The notes under the pieces are model-generated. The model had not been told where the DNA came from, searched no databases, and saw nothing but the letters and a program-made list of their open reading frames with translations. Shown piece after piece: positions 1 through 13,300 of a DNA stretch of 64,000 nucleotides (positions are counted from its first letter, which is position 1; each line of letters starts with the position of its first letter). Made by a program: the position numbers and the translations under genes. Origin of the DNA: Zygnema cylindricum (Eukaryota > Streptophyta > Zygnematophyceae > Zygnematales > Zygnemataceae); the NCBI GenBank assembly GCA_037447655.1, contig JBBHKE010003587.1, positions 1-64,000 on the forward strand. Direction: 5' to 3'.

Positions 1-605
1 CCCCCCGTAATAACCCTAAAAGTATTGAAATGTACGAAGACAGTACGCAAATGTTCCGAAAGTACGGGTACGTAGTCTGGTATGCATTTTATTACATTTT
101 CATCATCGTTAAATGCGTATCGTGCGTAGTATTCGCGCGTTCGTTTCGTGCGTATTATGCGCACGGGGACATCTATGGTGTATATCCCTTTCCGATAGCT
201 TCTCTCAAATTTTCTCTCTTGTTTAGTGATTGTTTGTGAATTTTGTCTCTATTATCACGTATTTTTTTTGTTTATTTCACAATAAATGTTGTGACCATGA
301 TGTTTGTGACTATTGTGTTTATTTCTTATGATATTGTTGTTCAGTATCACACAATTTATCATTGTTAGTGTACTAGATTCAATAATATTGGGACGGGATT
401 AGTAACAATAATACCGAATCAATGTGTCGGCTAGTTGTCCTGTTACTTACGATGGTTAACCATTGTATTTTCTTAATAAAGTTTTTTTTAAATAACGTTA
501 TTTTATTGATTTTTGGTAACAAAAATGAACATTGTTAAATGATGAGCAGTGCACTTTGCTCCTCAATGGAACTTGCGGAGTTCCAACACACAATATTACA
601 GTCTA
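1..605. other. intergenic, no gene seen
   Basis: AT-rich sequence with no credible coding exon on either strand. The only recognisable item is a short self-complementary motif, GATGGTTAACCATTG, near 450-464, followed by TTTTCTTAATAAAG. A close relative of this motif recurs at 18,325, 18,550 and 34,617, so it is probably part of a repeat rather than a gene signal. Confidence 0.5.
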
Positions 606-690
606 CACCGTGTATCATTATTAACGTCAATGCTTTTTTGCCACTTTCATCAACTTTTTCTCCGTGCACACCTGTCATATCGTTGGAATG
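606..690 (+). mobile_element. truncated family A foldback MITE (left half)
   Basis: Starts TA|CACCGTGTATCATTATTAACG and continues with the family A features: a CCACTT-like stretch, then TTTTCTCCGTGCACACCTGTC. The matching right half is missing, so this is a truncated copy. Confidence 0.6.
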
Positions 691-912
691 GAAAAGGTTA
701 AATCTTTGCTAATCAATTAGCTGTCTTCAAACGGAAAAACAATAATTATTTTGGTCAACAACATCACCAACACATGTGGATCACAGTCCACTATTATGTT
801 TGTACTTAAACCAAACTTTTTTTTCCTATCGTTAATGTTTTTAAAAGACATATCCAAGACATTTTTTTGAAGAATTTTCTTCACCTTCAACGACCTTTTT
901 ATGGAGATGGTA

Positions 913-1127
913 CACCGTATATCGTTATTAGTGTTATTTTTTTTTTCCAACTCAAAACATATTTTCTCCTTGCACAATTCTCATTTGTTAATCTGACCCT
1001 TGCGATTGAAAGGTAAGATTCTCCGCTTCCGATTAGCAGTATCCCATCGAAAATCGGAGAAGCGTGCACAAAGAAAAGATGTTTTAACTGGCGAAAAAAG
1101 CTTTAACACTATTAACCATTAGCGGTG
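913..1127 (+). mobile_element. family A foldback MITE, complete
   Basis: Begins CACCGTATATCGTTATTAG and ends with its imperfect inverse, ATTAGCGGTG, with TA on each side. The two arms (AAAACATATTTTCTCC against AAAGAAAAGATGTTTT) pair with each other, so the element is a near-complete foldback of about 215 bp. A central part GATTGAAAGGTAAGATTCT is shared with the other copies. Confidence 0.75.
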
Positions 1128-1206
1128 TAGTTTATTCCTTTGTTTTACTATGTTTGTACCAAGATGGTTAGTCCATTGCAAGTTGTGCAATAAAAGCCAT
1201 TTAATA

Positions 1207-1424
1207 CACCGTGAATCGTTATTAGTGTTAATGTTTTTTTCGTCTCTTAAAACATGTTTTTTCCGTACACACAAGTCGGATTTTGGATTTGATGGTTGCG
1301 ATTGAAAGGTAATATTCTCAGCTTCCGATTAAAGGTTTCAAATTGAAAATCCGACAATTGTGTACGGAGAAAAAAATGTTTTAAGTGGCGAACAAATTAT
1401 TAACACTAATAGCGATACACGGTG
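1207..1424 (+). mobile_element. family A foldback MITE, complete, TA-flanked
   Basis: A 218-bp element from CACCGTGAATCGTTATTAGTG to AACACTAATAGCGATACACGGTG, flanked by TA on both sides. The arms are long inverted repeats (the ATGTTTT..CGTACACACAAGTCGGATTTT arm against its complement), so the transcript or single strand would form one hairpin. There is no coding capacity: frames crossing it are fortuitous. It is one of at least six near-complete copies in the window. TA flanks and long TIRs fit a non-autonomous Tc1/mariner-type element (inference). Confidence 0.85.
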
Positions 1425-1950
1425 TACCTTACAAGTATAAGACCGAAAAATTAGGAAATGTGTTACCGTATCACTCGTTCCTTTTTCTCTTAGGTTTCCT
1501 TTCTCGTGTTCTCTGTTTGTCGTCCTGTTCTAACTATTCCTCCCTGCTTGTAGTTTTTCAGTTAAGGCCTTGCCACCCCTTTTGTACCCTCGGACTCAAA
1601 TGGTTTACCATCCTGCTTTTCAATTTATCTTGCCTTCTTTCTTGGGAGGGGTTATTGTACGGGTTTAATGTCTACGTAAATACGACTGTTTCATGGGATA
1701 CGCCACGTCGCCCTTTTCCCTCGCGGAAGACTGTAACTGGTCGCTACTTGATGGTACGTTTTGCTCTGTTGGCTGGCAACCCTTTGGAATCGGCCGGGTA
1801 TTTTGTTGGCAGCGGAATCGTTTTACGCGTACCCGGATATCAAATGAATTTGCCATTTAGCAGAGGTCGCAAAAGTCAAAATTTTAGATACCCGAAACCG
1901 ACATTTTTTTTTTCTTGAACACCCAATACCCGACCGGGTTATATCACTCT
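1425..1950. other. intergenic, no recognised gene
   Basis: A 177-codon open frame covers part of this stretch but starts inside the MITE and has no recognisable domain. The sequence is rich in TACCCG/CGGGTA motifs (for example around 1,797 and 1,920), like the repeat that follows, so it is probably old transposon sequence. Confidence 0.45.
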
Positions 1951-2549
1951 CCTAGATTGTTGCCCGTCACCCGATACGCGTTTATGAAAACAAAAGTTAA
2001 CCAAAACTCGATTTCTAGCTATTACTCGTACCCGCCCGTACCCGAATAAGTACAAATTTAGCGGTACATCTCCCTCACACCTTCCACGATACCAAGAGTA
2101 TTAAGTACAAAATGTTGGATAGTATGGACAGTACAAAACCTTCAATTCTGTTTGTTTTTTGCTTACCCGACCATAGCCGAATTTTTTATTTTTGTGAATC
2201 ACCCGCCCGAATCCGACCGGCACCCAACATTCGGCACCCGAATCCATTCCGGATCCGACGCGGGCGGTCGGTTACGGTTTCGGTTAACCGTTTGCGACCT
2301 TTGGGTTATGCCACGCTCCTAAATTGTTAACCGTTACCCGATAAGCGTTTACGAAAATAAAAGTTAACCGAAACTCGATTTCTAGCGACTACCCGTACCT
2401 GCCCGTACCCGAATAAGTACAAAATTAATGGTACATCTCCCTCGTACCTTCCACGATACCAAGAGTAGAAAGTACAAAAATGTTGGATAATATGGACACT
2501 ACAAAACCTTCATATTTGTTCGTTTTCTGCTTACCCGACCGTACCCGCT
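1951..2549 (+). repeat. direct repeat pair, period about 367 bp
   Basis: Two copies of a ~230-bp unit, 1,951-2,180 and 2,318-2,549. Each begins CCTA(G/A)ATTGTT and passes through AACTCGATTTCTAGC, CCCGTACCCGAATAAGTAC, GGTACATCTCCCTC and TTCCACGATACCAAGAGTA, ending near GCTTACCCGACC. The spacer is rich in GGTCGGTTACGGTTTCGG-like words. This could be a tandem duplication or the remains of a larger element. Confidence 0.8.
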
Positions 2550-3171
2550 TTTTTTTAACGACAAAAAGTGACTGTCTGCAACACTTTTTATTTACATGTG
2601 GTTGCCGCAGTTTTGTTACCGTAAACGTTCGCCGGCCGTGTGAATTGCTAAATTTATTATGACGGTCGACGTTCGCAAGCGCGGCATAATTTTAAGCGGT
2701 TGAAAAATATTTTCAAAGTCAAGGTTGTTCAACCGATTGACCGTAAAATTTGTACTCAACGGTGCTTTATTTGTACCTGTGTGTATTTCAAACTTACGTT
2801 TTTTGACAAAATGAAGTAAGTGACTGTCCGCAACCAAAACAGTCACTGTCAATATCAATTCCCATGTATAGGCAACCCTTGGACGAATCGCGCGAATTTC
2901 GTTTACGTTCCAAAACGCAAGCCAAATTGAAATGTATAAGTCTTAATCGAACGGTTCTTATCCATAGCCATGTGGTTTTCAAGACCTATCGAACGGTAGT
3001 AACAAAAACCTTGTCGTCTAATACGTGGTTCACATTCAAAGTTACTCAAGGAAGAAAAAGAAGAAAACAAATACACCTGCTGCATTTTGTTGCTTCTCAA
3101 ATATTTTTTGGTTTCTGGTATATTTATTTTTTCGGACGAGCTCGGTCAGCAAGTCGTTGTCGTCTTCGCTA
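2550..3171. other. intergenic, no recognised gene
   Basis: Overlapping open frames on both strands (for example 2,864-3,250 +) have no recognisable domain and no supporting splice or codon pattern. I see no feature I can name here. Confidence 0.4.
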
Positions 3172-3285
3172 CACCGTGTATCGCTATGTGTTAATAATTT
3201 TTTCACCACTTAAAAAATCTTTTCTGCGTACACACCTATCTTATTTCTAATTTGAGACCGCCAATCGGAAGCTGAGGACCTTATC
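3172..3285 (+). mobile_element. truncated family A foldback MITE (left half)
   Basis: TA|CACCGTGTATCGCTATGTG, then CACCACTTAAAAAATCTTTT, CGTACACACCTATCTTA and GAGACCGCCAATCGGAAGC. This is the left arm and centre of family A; the right arm is absent. Confidence 0.65.
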
Positions 3286-3319
3286 CGCGCCTATTCGTAC
3301 AACCCGTACCACTTATTTT

Positions 3320-3425
3320 GTTTCTATATGGGATGAACATTACAGAGAATCTTGCCAACAATCTCCGAACCCTCAACCCTCACAGAGAATCTTGCCAACA
3401 ATCTCCGAACCCTCCACCCTCACAA
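3320..3425 (+). repeat. short tandem duplication
   Basis: The phrase CAGAGAATCTTGCCAACAAT followed by CTCCGAACCCTC occurs twice in tandem (about 3,341-3,372 and 3,382-3,413), only slightly diverged. Confidence 0.8.
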
Positions 3426-3639
3426 ACTAAAGACCACAATCTTCAAAGATTGTGGATGTAAACAATGTCTCTTAGAGGAAAATATGGGAGGCCTCGCCTG
3501 TCATCCGCCACCTTGCTTTGCCGTAAGAGGGAAGCGGCTTCCGCTCATTGAACGGCTAATGATACACGTGACACAAAAAAGCAAGGAGAAAGCTCGGGGA
3601 AAACTCTCTAAACCTTTGGACTCGAATATTTTCTAAGCA

Positions 3640-5220
3640 CAATTGCGGAGAAAATCATCAAACGACTTGGAGCGAATGGAACAAACTGATCTGTCGGTAT
3701 TGGTGAGCGTAATCTCTTTCATTATAAGTCGTTGCGCACCAAACCGCGACGCCAGTATGCAATGCTACCCAAGGAAACACGTGGGTCACAATCGAATCTG
3801 TCAGGACCACATCACGAAAGTCCTCCCCAACCTGTGGAGGAAAACCAAGTCAACTCCAGAATTGCGAAGAGCACTATATTACAAGCGAGGAGGGGTTATA
3901 TGAGAAACTTATAGCTTCACACTAGAGTGTGTTTTGGCACAAATTAAAACAACTACACCACTAACCAAATTATGCACAAAAGTACGTTCTCCCCTCGCGT
4001 GAGCGATGAAGTAAATGAATCCCACACGAAACCAATATGCAAGTGACAAACACAATGGGGCGCCCAAAAAGCAAATGGTGAGGTAAACCATAACAAAGCC
4101 TTGGAGCATATGCGCATTGGTAACACGTAAAACGAAGTGTTGAAAAAAGTGGTGTGGCTTACAACCACGCACCAACCCCAAACTGAAACACGAATGTAAA
4201 TGAGCAAGTGTTTAAGCAAAAGGTAGCGCGTTTGAAAGATTATAGAATTCAACGATGTGCACTTTTGGATAAAAAAAATGTTGTTAGCAATAAAAGTTAA
4301 AAGAGGTGGAATTTGGTTTCGAGAAGTAGGCGCACGAGCGGAGAGAATATCATTATGAATATGAGACAAGTTTTCCTCCACTTTAAGAACAACCTAGGCC
4401 AATACAAGGAAATCATCGCCTACATAACAATAAGTGATGGTAGGGGCCACCAAAGCCCAACTGCCGAAATAGGCCACCAAAGAAACTGTAGCATGAGGAA
4501 TCAAACCTAAACTGCCATTCAAAATTTGATTGTTACAATGTTGGTGAACCAATAAGCCCTCGGGTTGGTCGAAAATATCATGCTCAACAATATGGTGGAG
4601 CACATTAAAATGTTTATCGTCGAAGTTGTTAAGATAATAAAATAATGGAGTCGTTAGTGGTAATGTCCAAGCGTGATAGAGAGGACATCGAGCAGATGGA
4701 CCTGTGAGGATTGCAAATGCTGCTTGGGAGTCGAAGAGCTTGAGAAGCTCATCATAGTGCGACTGGTCTTGTTAAAAGGCATTTTTAGCCACTTGGTTCA
4801 CAAAGGATTGGGCTCCGATGGGGGAACTTAAAGCTTTAATACCCCCCACTTGGGACGTAGAGCGAAAATCCATAGGGAGAAGGAAGTAGGAAGGTAGGCC
4901 TTGTAGGCATCAAGCAACATTATTAGATGACTTCATTGATAAGCCAATCTTACAAATTAACTCGACAAAATGGTTAAATGTATATTTAAATTTGGTCTTG
5001 AGGACCCACAATATGCGGATCATCCGCAATCGAAGAGACTAAACAATCAAAGAGAATGGTACCAAAGTCGCATAAAGCTTAGGGGTGGGCCGGTGAAAAA
5101 AGAGGTGCGCCTAAAATATTACCTTCGCGATTGTCAATCGCATGATCTAAGGTGGCAGCAACACCCAAATGACGACCCAAAGAAAGGATGAGCGAGAGGG
5201 GACGAAAATAAGACTTTTAT
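3640..5220 (-). pseudogene. decayed non-LTR-like reverse transcriptase
   Basis: On the minus strand several frames, broken by stops and frameshifts, carry pieces of a reverse transcriptase of the kind scattered in plant and algal genomes. Reading from about 5,200 downward: a VAATLDHAIDNREGNILGAP segment, then the catalytic-box segment SIADDPHIVGPQ (normally F/Y-A-D-D). A distal part follows with IGAQSFVNQVAKNAF and AAFAILTGPSARCPLYH near 4,690-4,850. Further on are HARGERTFVHN near 4,000 and VLTDSIVTHVFPW near 3,800. The order matches a single element, which supports a relic rather than chance. It is non-functional as it stands. Family assignment is from remembered motif resemblance only. Confidence 0.6.
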
Positions 5221-6797
5221 TTTTCTTTTTGATACTTTGTAATTATTAAATGTTTCCTTTTTAGCCCATCTATCTACATAGACAGTTTTAGAATAACAAG
5301 ATCCGCGAGCAGGTTTTATTTCATTATTTAATGGTTATATACTCCAAGTGCTTTACACAACATGTTACACGTTAAAAAAAACAAAGGAATTGCCCTATAG
5401 AAAGAGAACTCGCTGCTCTACCCTTACGCAACTAATCACAAAAGTTAAGATAGTCACGAAACCCTCAGCAGTGGTGACGTAAAAAAAATGATTGCATGGA
5501 AAAAAATAAGTTATTGCCCGAAGCTTATGCATCCTATCAAAATATTTGAAAGAATTGTTGAAAGATGATGGCGGCGGAAGCCATAAAAATAATTGTCCAC
5601 CCTTTTAGTTGATAGCTAATCACAAATGTAAAAGTAATCGATGAAAATCAAAGTGGTAGCAGGGAAAAAAAGCCGACAAGAAGTAAAGAAGCAAGTGGGC
5701 TTTCAACGCTCTTCTTATGGAAAGAATGTCAACCACAGGTACGGAGGAGTTCATCCGAAGCAACAACAAATATTTCGACCGCCATTGGAATTATCAATGA
5801 AAAAATTTAGTGTAATTTATATATACCCGGTTTTTGTTGGTTTACATTATTTCAAAACGTGAAATGCCATTAAAATGTCTTCGTAAATGATTTGCAATAT
5901 CTCCATTGAACACTCATCCAATTTGAAATGTATGCAAAGTAAGTTGGCTTCTAGGTTCCCATATAAACTGACCTACAACTACCCCTATTGCCTCTCCAAA
6001 AAAACTATTATCCCTCAATTGACTCCCCAACCATGACATTATTGGAACACTATTGTTTTACAAGCAACCGACGATCGCATTATTATTTCTTTTGGAGACA
6101 ACATATCATTTGGCTGCTATATCAAGACCATTACTTTCATTTATGGTCTCACATAATATTATTTCCTTTTCCCAAAATATAATAGCATAACAAGCACAAG
6201 TCCAATTATCCTATTTTCTTAGGTGAAACCAGCATTGTCTTGACGAGTTCGAAATGATATTCAAATAATTCCTTATAAGTATTACAATCTACATATCGAA
6301 GGCCATGTTGAGCGTTACGTATAATTATCTTGTCGCTCTATCTAAGGGCTAGGTGAAAAGTGAAAACAGTCGAACACAACCTTTTGTCAAGATTAGATTC
6401 TGTGCGCGTTTTACTAAAAATGTATGATACGCGTATTTGGCTTTTTTGAGGTATGATCTGCAGTTCTGCACTGTTCTAAAGACGCTTTTTGAAACGAAAA
6501 GCGTCGATTTTGTACAGCTCTACAAGCACTTTTCGTCACAACAAAGTGAAGTCGTCAAGACGACAAAAAATTATACACGCGCCGCATTAACTTCCGAACC
6601 TAAAAGTGAAACTTTCAATTATAGAATTTAGAATAAATACTCCTGGACATCCCGCCGAAAGGAATAATATGGCTCTACTGTACTGAGCTGTACTCGACGT
6701 GTCTCCGTGAACAAAGCGTTTTATGAACATAGAATGAATGCTTATGTTTACCGCCACCAAAAGTACTGCTGTAGCAAATTTATTCTACGTTACAGTA
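5221..6797. other. intergenic, no recognised gene
   Basis: Short frames only, none with a recognisable domain or paired splice sites. No RNA gene, array or clear repeat was seen. Confidence 0.45.
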
Positions 6798-7015
6798 CAC
6801 CGTGAATCGTTATTAGTGTTAATGTTTTTTTCGTCTCCTAAAACTTATTTTCTTCGTACACACATGTCAAATTTAGGATCTGACGGTTACGATTGAAAGG
6901 TAAGATTCCTAGCTTCCGATTGGCGGTCTCAAATTGAAAATCTGATAAGTGTGCACGGATAAAAGACGTTTTAAGTGGCGAAAAAAATTATTAACACTAA
7001 TAGCGATACACGGTG
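6798..7015 (+). mobile_element. family A foldback MITE, complete, in DXS 5' flank
   Basis: A 218-bp element starting TA|CACCGTGAATCGTTATTAGTG and ending TAATAGCGATACACGGTG|TA. Long self-complementary arms include TAAAACTTATTTTCTTCGTA and its partner around 6,960. Its right end lies 419 bp upstream of the DXS start codon, so it may sit in or next to that promoter (inference from distance only). Confidence 0.85.
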
Positions 7016-7434
7016 TACTGTACATGCGTACGACATTCGAATCCGCAGTCCAGGGAGGTGCTAAAAAGGGTTAAGCAAAAGTGGCTACGTATTGAACCGA
7101 ATTGCCAAACCTCCGATAGAGCTCAGGTTTGGTTCTCGCCATACGTCTGGAGAATATGGTAGAGTACGGGGATATGTTTCGTATACCGTATCCGCTTTCG
7201 ACCAATAGGAAAGCAGCCTCAAAGTATCCACCAGCAAGGCTTTGCTTTTCAAAACCTTTGCTGGAAATCTCTCTCCCCTTACAGCGTGACGTGACAACTC
7301 GAACCTGCTTCTCTCTCTGCCTCTTTGGTTCACTTTTTTTTCCGCTTTCTATGCTCACTTTCTCCGGGAATAATCTGTTGTAAGCAAAGCAGCAGCAGTA
7401 CTGTACTTTCCAAGTGTCTACGTGTCCATCAGCT

Positions 7435-10227
7435 ATGGCTTCCGGGACAGGTGTCATCCGTACAGTTATTACAACACCTTTAAAGAGCAATACTGCAGTT
7501 TGTCAAGCTTCTGGAAACCATGGATTAGTTCCAAGCAGTTCACATGTCGGCTCAGTTGGAACTCAGTTTTTAGGGTTAAGGAAAGTTTCTTCATCTGAAC
7601 AGCAGCCAGCTTCAATGCTGACGAGGACTGTGCGGAAGGTGAATTTCTATTTCTTTTAGTTTTTTCAAAGAACAAAATGACAATGTAGGCTTGTTATGTG
7701 CTGGTTTTCTTCTTTTCTAGAGATTGTATATGGTTTATGAAGGATTATGTTTCTGAGGGATTGTAGTTAGTGGTTTACAAGGGGTATGGTTAACTTTTTT
7801 TTCTAAAATAATCACTACAGGCTCTATATTCCGTTTTTTTCAGTGGTAGTGTACTTTGGGCAATCCGTTAGATATTTTGCTGTTTTTTGAGTGTATGGTG
7901 TCTTAGGTAAGTCTTTGCCACTTCCTGTTTAGCTAATTACTCATAAAACTCGGGGAAAAAGTTGGTGAATCAAAGTTGGAGAGAAAATTGAAAGATGTTT
8001 TTGATCTGCAATGAAAATTGAATTATATTTTTGGCTTCTTGAGTATAAATCCGTTGTTTTGATGTCTAATTTTGAATTTATTATTTGCTTTCGTTTTGAG
8101 TGTTGATCAAATTTTATTGAAAATGTACCTTTTGATTGTGGATAATCCAGCAGAAAGTGGTGGCTGCTTTGAGCGAGAAAGGGGAATACCTTTCGGAGAA
8201 GCCTCCGACTCCTCTTTTGGACACAGTGAACTACCCACAGCACATGAAAAATCTCACTCTTCGGGTCAGTTCCTGGTTCTTTCTCTTTTAAACATTTGTA
8301 AATTTTGGATGTGAGTGGTCTGTTAAATATGTAAGTATGTTGATGTTAACGGAACGCATTGATGGTTCTGCAAATGTTCTGTTTACTATCATCAGGCATG
8401 TGAATTGTGATGTATTCCTTTGTGATCGGACAGTAATGTGGATTCAATTAAAGGAATGGCATTAGGAGTTTGAGAATTGATAAATGTTTGAGAATTGCTC
8501 GTAATGATTGTAGATATCGTTGCTTGTTTATGACAGGACTTGAAGCAACTGGCTGACGAAGTTCGGTCCGAAACTATCTTTACTGTTTCCAAAACCGGTG
8601 GCCATTTGGGTTCATCTCTTGGAGTGGTGGAGTTAACAGTCGCTCTCCATCATGTTTTCAATTCTCCGGACGACAAAATTCTGTGGGATGTTGGCCACCA
8701 GGTGACAACCTTGCAGCCTTTCTTTTTATTTGTTGCAGTCTCATCTCGCTTCATGTTGTTAATCATAAGTAAGCATAATGACTGTCTTTGCAGTAATCAT
8801 TAATGACCAAGGTCTCTTTGAAGTGGTTTGTCATCAATAGCACGTGGCAGATGGCTATCATGCATTCCGTTTCTTCACGCCTTCAAATTATTGGAGCTGT
8901 CACCATAGTCGTCGTCGAGTCTTTTAAGCCCGAGTTTAGCTGTCATTTTTCAATATTCATCCTGCAATGACTTTGGGCAAACTCTGCCGTTACTTGCAGT
9001 TTAAACTGGAGAATTTCATGTGCCTGAAATTCTTTGTCTGTTGTCTTTTGCAGGCCTATCCGCATAAGATTCTTACAGGCCGACGTGACAAGATGCACAC
9101 CCTGCGTCAAACAGACGGTCTCTCTGGTTTTACGAAACGGTCAGAAAGCGAGCACGACCCTTTTGGAGCCGGACACAGCTCCACTTCTATTTCTGCGGGA
9201 CTAGGTACTGTTTCTGTCTAGTTTTTGTCCCTTCTCTGTTAGTTCCCCTTGCCTTAGTGTTAACCGGGAACAAAACAGGGCGTATAGATAGTGGATGGGA
9301 AGGGTGAAGAAGGCACAGTGGACAGAGAACATAGACAGAGAAGATGGCAGACGAAACAGCTATTTGAAAGGGAAAATGTAAACATGGAGGGGACTATGGA
9401 AGGAAGCTAGGGAAATCGGGGAAAGTTAGGGGAGAGAGGTCAGGAGGACAAAAGAATAATGTGGCAAATTTCTTGAACCTTTTGATTTCTGATATTTGAC
9501 AAAATAAAAAATAGGCCCGTTTCTGTTCTGTTCTTGTCATTGCACGGATGAGGGGTTCAACAGTCACACGTAATCTCATTATAGAATAAAAGATGGCTGG
9601 AATACAGTTTTCATTGGTGTTCATTGTAGTTTGGTGAACTGCCTTTGTGTATTAATTTTCTGAAATGTAACGGAGGTAAAAATTGTTATGGTCTTTCCTG
9701 AATTTTTCACCTGTATGTAAAGGAGGCAACTATTCTGCTTTCCACTACTAACAAAAAGTGAAGTATGTATAGTACTTGGTTAACAAATCGTGTATACCAT
9801 ATTAACAACAGTAAGGAGGTAAACGACTTTTTGCAGGAATGGCCGTGGGTCGCGATCTGACGGGTCGCAAGAACCAGGTGATTTCTGTGATTGGAGATGG
9901 AGCCATGACTGCAGGAATGGCCTATGAAGCCATGAACAACGCAGGATATTTGGACACTAATATGATTGTCATCCTGAATGACAACAAGCAGGTGAGGAGG
10001 AACCCAACCGTTTCATAAAGTGATTATATTCTGAATGGTTGATGAGATTGAAGACAGTTTTTGCTGCTAGGGCAAGAATTGATAAACGAATAGGGCATGC
10101 ATTACAGCACCCTCAATTTCCTCTGTTGTAATTTCTTCTAAAGCTGTTTGTTGGACAGTAACTTGTGAAGTATTAATGTTTCTTTCCCAATTGTGACTTC
10201 TCGACGACTCCATTAGAGAATGCATGC

Positions 10228-10303
<76 letters not shown>

Positions 10304-13300
10304 CCTCTCTCTCCAGCTCTCCTCCCTCTTCCTCTCTCCCTAGTTTTAGGAATTATGCACCATGTTTCTCACCCTTACATATGACTTGTGGAGTGTATGT
10401 GTCTGATGCCGTATTACAAATGCCTTCCTCCCAGGTTTCCCTTCCCACCGCCACATTGGATGGTCCGGCTCCCCCCGTGGGTGCCCTCAGCAGCGCTCTC
10501 AGCAAACTGCAGTCCAGCCGCCCGCTGCGAGAACTGAGGGAAGTGGCCAAGGTGCGTAACAATAACAACAATAACAACAATAATAACAAGAATAACAAGA
10601 ATAACAATAATGACAGGAATAACAATAATAACAATAATACAAATAATAACAATAATACAATAATACAATAATAAAAAACAACAACAGTAACGCCAACAGT
10701 AATAACAGCAATAATGATAGCAATGACAATAGTATAACAGTAATAACAACTAATAATGACAATGATAACAATGGTAGCAGTAATAACAATAGGCACAATA
10801 AGAACAATAGAAACAATAGAAACATTAAAAACTATAAGAACAACAAGAGCAAAAGAACAATAATAACAAAAATAACGATTAGGACGATAATAACGATAAC
10901 ATGGCGATAATAACAGTAATGCATATGCAAACCTTACCATGATAGTAGTGTGAGCTGTCCTAGCAAACAAGCGCATTGATTTAGCTTTTGTTACTTTTGG
11001 TGTGGTTCTTACTGGTCAATTGCACTCAGCACTCTGTACTCATAAGATTTTCTTAATTGCCATGGAAAGCCATTATATGACTTAGTTCATAAATATTGTG
11101 AAGTGGTCTAATAGTGGGTGAGTTCCCAGGGCATTGCAAACCATTGTTGCGTTTCAAAGATGTGGCGACATCCATAAAATCTATGCTTTGCTGTATTGTG
11201 AGAGTTCTAATCTTGTTGTGTTTTATGTCTATGGCAATCAGCTTCTTTTCTTTTTGTTTTAATAAAACCAAAGCTGTTTTATCTTATTTGCAGGGAGTCA
11301 CAAAGCAAATTGGAGGTATAACTCACGAGCTTGCATCTAAAGTAGACGAATATGCTCGTGGAATGATTAGTGGTTCAGGATCCACACTATTTGAAGAACT
11401 GGGATTATACTATATTGGACCTGTTGACGGTCACAGCATTCCCGATTTGGTCGCCATTCTGAAGGAGGTCAAAAACACTCAATCCTCTGGACCGGTTCTT
11501 ATCCATGTGGTAACTGAGAAAGGTCGCGGGTACCCCTATGCAGAACGTGCATCCGACAAGTATCATGGTGAGTTAAAAAGGGGAAAAGTTTAGAGTTCTT
11601 CAGAAAGGGTAAGAATTAGTGTCCAGCAAAGAAAGACGTTTTTTTTTTTTTTTCTGAATCAGAAGGGTTGTGTATGTGGGAGGACGTGGAACACATTCTA
11701 TTCATATTGATGGAAGCTACAGTATATCTCTATTAGAGTAAAGAAATTGTAGTTCTTAATCCAAAAATGGTATATTTATTACAATTTACATTGTGGTTAA
11801 TGTGGACATTTTTTGGCCAGCTGTTCCAAAGCCAAAGGCTGGAAAGAAACTGGCTAGTTACACACTATGCTATATTATACTGTTTTTCTATACTTTTCTC
11901 CCTCTTGGAATCTGATATGCGCCTCTCTGTAATAATCCGAAGAAGTTTTGACTCATGAGTGACTTTTCCCAATTGACTTATTCGTCCCTTTGTTTGCCCT
12001 GTTCCGGTTGTTTTTCGCATCATTTGTTTTCGCAGGAGTTGTTAAGTTCGATCCAGCCACTGGCCGACAGTTCAAAGGAAAAAGCCCCACACAGACATAC
12101 ACTACTTATTTTGCAGAGGCCCTCATTGCGGAGGCTGAGGCAGATAAAAATATTGTCGCAATTCACGCAGCCATGGGAGGCGGTACAGGACTCAATATGG
12201 TGGGCATTCCACTCTCGAGCAAGCCTTTTGGTGTTGTTTCTCGCGGTTATTTAAGCCTCAGGATGGACTTTCCGGTGAATTTGCTTATTATATGCAACTG
12301 TGTAGATGTTGTGGAGCATTAAGGAAGTTTCTGTGCCTAGGAAATTCTGTTTTATTGAAGTAAAACTCTCGCCTTAAATGGTTTAGGCATTAAAAGGTGA
12401 ATAGACTAGAAGAACACAGTTGAATGTCATCACCGGACAATCTATTCCAACATATCGCTCTAAACCTCTTCTGACGGTTCATTGTATGTGGTGTGAACCA
12501 GTTTGCGAAGCGATTTCCAGAAAGGTGTTTTGATGTGGGAATCGCGGAGCAACACGCTATCACTTTTGCCGCGGGACTCGCCTGTGAGGGGATCAAGCCT
12601 TTCTGCGCCATTTACAGCAGTTTTCTCCAGAGGGGATATGATCAGGTATTTTTTTTTGTTGTCGGACCTAGGTAATTGAAGTAGGTAAAAGGGATTGAAG
12701 TAGGGAATTGACTTGGGAAAATGAACTGTCATTGAGTTTTTCGGACTTCGCTGTCTATGAACCTGGGTGGTGTTGGAAGCGCCATTGTGGTGATTGTATG
12801 TCAATTGAAGAATTGTTCTCCTGGCTCTTGGCTATCCCGGACTTTGCACTAAAATATAGAAAAAAATTGCGAATAATTGAGCATTTTTGTGTCAGACATG
12901 GGGCTGAAATTTCCAAAGCTGCTGCATTCTACTCCACTCATCTTGGTATCTAGTCTCTGATGCCTGAATGCCGCAATATTTACTCCATACACATTCTTTA
13001 GGTTGAAGGATTGTTTCCCTCACACTCGTTTTCTATGTATTCAACCTTCACTTTTTGAGCCTGACTTGTTTCGCCTTCTCGTTCTCCTTCTCCACAAAAT
13101 TATTTTCCAGGTTGTTCATGATGTCTGTCTCCAAAAACTTCCCGTCCGTTTTGCTATTGATCGAGCCGGTCTTGTGGGAGCCGATGGGGCCACTCACGCG
13201 GGAGCTTTTGATGTTGCGTATCTCGCTTGTCTCCCACATATGGTGGTTATGGCTCCCTCGGACGAGGCCGAGCTTTTCCATATGATTGCCACATCAGCAG

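Noticed and set aside
1385-1918. 177-codon plus-strand frame as a gene
   Set aside because: Its first part lies in a MITE arm and the rest has no domain, conserved composition or splice partner.
7071-7490. 139-codon minus-strand frame overlapping the DXS start
   Set aside because: Antisense to the DXS first exon, no recognisable domain; likely fortuitous.
10353-10976. 207-codon hydrophobic frame on the minus strand and a poly-Asn frame on the plus strand
   Set aside because: Both are translations of the AAC/AAT microsatellite in DXS intron 6. Only 10,435-10,551 there is coding, as a DXS exon.
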